NCBI GenBank assembly: GCA_046050405.1
Contig: JBJOPY010000121.1
Coordinates: 1 to 9,066, forward strand
Direction: 5' to 3'
From: JADKCL01 sp046050405
GTDB lineage: Bacteria > Bacteroidota > Bacteroidia > J057 > JADKCL01
DNA: 9,066 nt
Below, in pieces: positions 6,330-9,066 of the stretch. Both the position numbers and the translations under genes were made by a program. Position 1 is the first letter of the stretch, and each line of letters starts with the position of its first letter. The notes beneath the pieces are model-generated. The model saw only the letters and a list, made by a program, of their open reading frames with translations. It did not search any database and was not told where the DNA came from.

Positions 6330-6926
6330 TCAGTGGCAGCCGCAGCTTTTCTTGCTCCGCAGCTTTTTGAAGAGCTTGCCTCCGATCTTCTTCAGCAAGA
6401 AGGAGAGCGCACCGCTCATCAGCAGCTTCATGGCTGAACCCAGGAGGTCGGGCACTTGCGGGCCGCCTACCGTGACCGGATTTCCCATCGGGATCGGGAC
6501 CGTGGTCGAGATGGGCAGGTATCTGCTCAAGCCTTCGCCGAAGCTCGCGGAGAGCGGGAGACCGATGCAGCTGCAGGTCATGGAGTTGAAGGGGGCGCCA
6601 CTGAAATAGGAGCCGTCGACCTTCACGGTTTTGCTCCCAAAGAATTCGACGCCGTCATGTGCGATCAGCGGGAGACTTGCCGGATGGAAGCCTGCACCCA
6701 TGGGGATGTGCATCTTGCTTCCCAGCATCGCCTCCGTGGAGGCGTTGGATCGCTTCATGTAATTGACATGCACCATGCTTCCCAGGAAGGGCAGGTAATC
6801 AAATACATCGAAGACCATCCCAATGAAAGGGTGGGGCATGGGCACGGGTGCGGGTGACGGGGGGATGGTCACCATGTGGACGTCCACGCCCATCACGAGG
6901 TTGAGATGCTTAGACGCTAGCAGCAT
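6330..6926 (-). CDS. PAAR-like protein corresponding to the N-terminal domain of Rhs effectors
   Basis: The 198-residue product closely resembles the PAAR-like N-terminal domain found on many Rhs/DUF6531 proteins, which caps the VgrG spike and carries cargo out through the T6SS. Recognisable parts in order: ASKHLNLVMGVDVHMV, the Pro-rich PPSPAPVPMPHPFIGMVFD, FDYLPFLGSMVHVNYMKR, a middle section ending GSKTVKVDG, then VPIPMGNPVTVGGPQVP. The last 35 residues form a Lys/Leu helix followed by SKKSCGCH. Full-length Rhs proteins continue here with C-x(2)-TG-x-PVDVATG and the long YD-repeat shell; this one stops. It may be a stand-alone spike tip or an Rhs gene truncated just after its first domain. 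Cys118, Cys120, Cys195, Cys197 and His198 could bind metal, but this is speculative. Its ATG overlaps the end of the upstream TPR gene by 17 bases, implying translational coupling. Confidence 0.82.
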   Translation of the reverse strand: MLLASKHLNLVMGVDVHMVTIPPSPAPVPMPHPFIGMVFDVFDYLPFLGSMVHVNYMKRSNASTEAMLGSKMHIPMGAGFHPASLPLIAHDGVEFFGSKTVKVDGSYFSGAPFNSMTCSCIGLPLSASFGEGLSRYLPISTTVPIPMGNPVTVGGPQVPDLLGSAMKLLMSGALSFLLKKIGGKLFKKLRSKKSCGCH

Positions 6927-8265
6927 GTGGTATCGGATACGGGGTTTCTGAAATCATGGGAACGGTCCCTTTGTCGTTTTCCAAGTCACGCCATTGCACC
7001 CCCCATAGGCTGCGGGCATGGGAATCCACCATGGCTTGCAGTTCATGGTGCTTCATCTTCGCGGCGAGGTCCAGGAGATGGATGCAGACCGCATGCAGGG
7101 AGGAAAAGCGCTGCGTCTCGGGTGGCAGTTTCAGTCCAGCCTCAAATGCTTTTTGGAGGAACCGGATCCGTTCATTGTTGTCAAACGATTTGGGCGGCAT
7201 TCCTGCGAGGAGACGATAGCCCTCGCATTCCATCATGGGGTTCCCCTGGTGGCCGGCCTCCACTGCCATCCTTTCGTAGTGTTTCGCCGCATCTGCGTGC
7301 TTCTTCAGGAGGAGGTAGGCGGCAGCCTTCATGCTGAGTGCCTGGAGCAGGATGGCCGAGCACGCGGCATCCCCTGCATTCTTGCCGGTTTCCGCGATCT
7401 CCTGTGCGGAGGTGTACATCTCGAGGGATGCCTCGAATTTCCTCAGCTGATACATGGAGGTGCCATAGACCAGCCATCCTGCGGATTCCAATGCGCTGCT
7501 CTTCGAGGCCTTCCCGGCTTCCACTGCGGCCTTCCCCCAATGATGCACCCCGGCTTCATCGCCCTTCCCCAATGCTTCCGTGGCATTCAGCACGGCGAGG
7601 TTGAACCTCACGCCCGGGTCATTGGGATCCCCGGCTTCCGCAACCTCACGCATCGCCCCCTGCATGTCCAGGCGGGCTTGCAGGGTGATGACCCCTTTCT
7701 TTTTTCTGATCTCCTCGAAGAGTGGATTTCCGGCGACGTCATAGAGGAGGATGCACAAATTGTCGGGGAGGAGATCCACCGCCGCCTGCATCCACCGGGC
7801 CAGTCCCTTCCTGTCGTCGGAATGGGGAGGCATCAGGTACAGCACCAGGCGGCCTGTCCGTCCCTGGATCCGGCCGGCAAACGAGGACATGCAGTCCAGG
7901 AAACCTGCGGGCCCGTCCACGTTCACCCGCTGCTGGAACGGCTCGCCATCCCACTGCGGCAGTGCATCGGATTCGGCCACTGTCTTCCTGGCCTCCTCGT
8001 TTTCCCAACGATTCAGCCATTGCTCCACCAATGCAGGCCCGTACTGGGCATAGGAATGGAACGGCACCGCAAAATCGAGGAAATACCATGGAAGCTCGCC
8101 TTGCGCAGATGCCTCCACGGCCACCAAGGCCTGCACCATCCTCGCTTCATCCGGTTCTACGTGCCAAATCACCGCCTTGGTATCTGGGCTGACGCCTTCC
8201 ATCCATTTGTCCCGCATCAGGGACAGGCGATGCACGATTGGATTGGATGCATTGAGGTTCGACAT
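6910..8265 (-). CDS. Uncharacterised TPR-containing protein, putative T6SS loading adaptor
   Basis: I do not recognise a named family for this 451-residue protein. Residues 1-210 look like a mixed alpha/beta domain, with strand-like segments at about 58-64 (LPWYFLDF), 138-147 (GRLVLYLMPP) and 169-177 (NLCILLYDV). Its layout recalls NTPase or receiver-like folds, but there is no P-loop GxxxxGK[ST], so nucleotide hydrolysis is unlikely. Residues about 218-425 are helical with TPR-like repeats (A-A-Y-L-L-L-K-K-H-A-D-A-A-K-H-Y-E-R is the clearest). There is no signal peptide or membrane helix, so it should be cytoplasmic. It starts one base behind the vgrG stop (TGA-G-ATG) and overlaps the PAAR-like gene by 17 bases. 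Between VgrG and PAAR is where known T6SS adaptors (DUF4123, DUF1795/EagR, DUF2169) are encoded, so an adaptor or chaperone role is inferred from position and TPRs only. Confidence 0.7.
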   Translation of the reverse strand: MSNLNASNPIVHRLSLMRDKWMEGVSPDTKAVIWHVEPDEARMVQALVAVEASAQGELPWYFLDFAVPFHSYAQYGPALVEQWLNRWENEEARKTVAESDALPQWDGEPFQQRVNVDGPAGFLDCMSSFAGRIQGRTGRLVLYLMPPHSDDRKGLARWMQAAVDLLPDNLCILLYDVAGNPLFEEIRKKKGVITLQARLDMQGAMREVAEAGDPNDPGVRFNLAVLNATEALGKGDEAGVHHWGKAAVEAGKASKSSALESAGWLVYGTSMYQLRKFEASLEMYTSAQEIAETGKNAGDAACSAILLQALSMKAAAYLLLKKHADAAKHYERMAVEAGHQGNPMMECEGYRLLAGMPPKSFDNNERIRFLQKAFEAGLKLPPETQRFSSLHAVCIHLLDLAAKMKHHELQAMVDSHARSLWGVQWRDLENDKGTVPMISETPYPIPHAASV

Positions 8266-8266
8266 C

Positions 8267-9066
8267 TCAGTTCAGGTTGAGGGTTCCGCCCTTCAGATTG
8301 GTCATTGTCGTGCCGTCGATGTCCACGGTGGCATCCGCCTTCAATTCGTAGGTCGCATGGTGCTCCTTCTTGGCGAGCGAGCTCACATCGAGGGTGCCAC
8401 CGCTTGAGATCTCCAGATTTGTCGAGGCCTTCTGTTTGATTTCCTTCGAATCGATGTTCACCATGTTGGTGCCATTCATCTCGAGCTTGTCGCTGGCATG
8501 AATAACGATGACCTTGCTGGAGAGGGAGAGCTCGTTCGGGGCGGTGATCGTCATCGTCCCGTCCCCTTGGAGCACCACCTTGTTCCCGCTCGGGTCGCTG
8601 ATGGTGATGCTGCCATTCTGGTCGTCAAAGGACAGGGTGCAACCGCTGCGCGTGGTGATGCTCTTGGTCTTGTTGCCCTCGCCGCCGCCACCGCCGCTGG
8701 CGCCGTGGAAGAGGCTGCCCATCACAAAGGGCCGCATGGGGTCGCCGTTCCGGTAGCCCACCATCACCTGGTCCCCCTCCTCGGGGATGGTCACCATGCC
8801 CCGGTTGGTGCCCACCTTGTCGCTCGTGCCGGCGTCGTTGGTCATCACGCGCAGCCAGGGCGAGGTCATGCTGTCATCCTGCCAGAAGAAGCGCACCTGC
8901 ACCCGGCCCTGCCGCTTGGGGTCGGCGTTGGAGATGACGGTGGCCAGCTCAGCCATGGCCACCAGCGGATCCAGGAGGGGTGCCGGAGGCACCACCAGCC
9001 CGGCGGGGATGCCCTCGAAGCTGTTGTGGTAGGTGTCGTTCCCCGTGAAATGGTGCCGGATGTCGG
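8267..9066 (-). CDS. vgrG: Type VI secretion spike protein VgrG/TssI (C-terminal part; start outside window)
   Basis: The frame stays open through the right edge (it begins DIRHHFTGNDTYHNSFEG), so the 5' end and gp27-like hub lie outside; 266 codons including the stop are visible. VgrG trimers form the tip spike of the T6SS tube. The first 25 visible residues are the end of the gp27-like part, with FTGNDTYHNSFEGIPAGLV typical of Bacteroidota VgrG. Then comes the gp5 OB-fold: ATVISNADPKRQGRVQVRFFW, SPWLRVMTNDAG, MVTIPEEGDQVMVGYRNGDP, RPFVMGSLFHG. A Gly-rich linker (GASGGGGGEG) leads to the beta-helical needle of short repeats such as ITISDPSGNKVVLQGDG, ending TNLKGGTLNLN. There is no C-terminal toxin extension, so this is a non-evolved spike relying on a separate PAAR tip and cargo. 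It is the first gene seen of a leftward operon with the TPR and PAAR-like genes. Confidence 0.95.
   Translation of the reverse strand, partial: DIRHHFTGNDTYHNSFEGIPAGLVVPPAPLLDPLVAMAELATVISNADPKRQGRVQVRFFWQDDSMTSPWLRVMTNDAGTSDKVGTNRGMVTIPEEGDQVMVGYRNGDPMRPFVMGSLFHGASGGGGGEGNKTKSITTRSGCTLSFDDQNGSITISDPSGNKVVLQGDGTMTITAPNELSLSSKVIVIHASDKLEMNGTNMVNIDSKEIKQKASTNLEISSGGTLDVSSLAKKEHHATYELKADATVDIDGTTMTNLKGGTLNLN

Noticed and set aside
6330..6332. Recoding (selenocysteine) at the TGA after CGCH in the PAAR-like gene
   Set aside because: Read-through gives only H-F-P-T-P-R-R-R before another stop and no SECIS-like hairpin follows.
6077..6370. 97-codon forward frame over the gene-poor region and the PAAR gene end
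   Set aside because: Ser/Arg-rich with no domain, and it overlaps antisense to the better supported minus-strand genes.
7018..8280. A 420-codon forward frame antisense to the TPR gene
   Set aside because: His- and Gly-rich composition without domains. The minus-strand frame has correct junctions with vgrG and the PAAR-like gene and is TPR-like.
1..9066. CRISPR array, insertion sequence, transposase or long repeats
   Set aside because: No regularly spaced repeats, transposase-like frame or terminal inverted repeats were seen.

Overview
The window comes from a GC-rich member of the Bacteroidota (about 60% G+C by eye). The strongest taxonomic marker is a gene for PorQ, an outer-membrane component of the type IX secretion system, which is known only from this phylum. 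Start sites lack Shine-Dalgarno sequences, and a few weak matches to the Bacteroidota promoter pattern (TTTG / TAnnTTTG) fit the same assignment. A Bacteroidota-style VgrG and a PAAR-like protein of the Rhs type complete the picture. Genus cannot be told from the sequence alone.

Layout, left to right. (1) Positions 3-407 (+) are the end of an Rhs-repeat gene. Its core stops abruptly at the conserved Cys-Pro-Phe and runs into an unrelated tail, so it looks broken. (2) Positions 450-1436 (+) are floA, a flotillin-like membrane scaffold, ending at a strong hairpin. (3) Positions 1520-3004 (-) are a likely two-gene unit: kbp (BON + LysM protein, YgaU/Kbp family) followed by a periplasmic-binding lipoprotein of the BtuF/helical-backbone type. 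(4) A GC-rich non-coding gap of about 360 bp separates kbp from a divergent dicarboxylate/amino-acid:cation symporter (3364-4629, +). (5) porQ lies convergently at 4724-5761 (-). (6) A 440-bp stretch without a convincing gene, partly AT-rich, follows. (7) From the right edge, reading leftward, is a tightly packed type VI secretion delivery cassette: vgrG (partial), a TPR-containing protein of unknown family, and a PAAR-like protein that matches the N-terminal domain of Rhs effectors. A 33-codon reading frame with strongly coding-like composition follows and then dies in AT-rich sequence.

How they fit together. The left half and porQ look like ordinary chromosomal genes for envelope organisation and nutrient uptake. 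The right-hand cassette follows the known T6SS order spike (VgrG) - adaptor/chaperone - PAAR tip - cargo. The cargo, normally the Rhs shell and toxin, is missing behind the PAAR-like gene. A separate, also incomplete piece of Rhs core lies at the opposite end of the window on the opposite strand. The most interesting candidates for something undescribed are the TPR protein as a putative new T6SS loading adaptor and the decayed or rearranged Rhs cargo site. No T6SS baseplate, sheath or membrane-complex genes are in the window.
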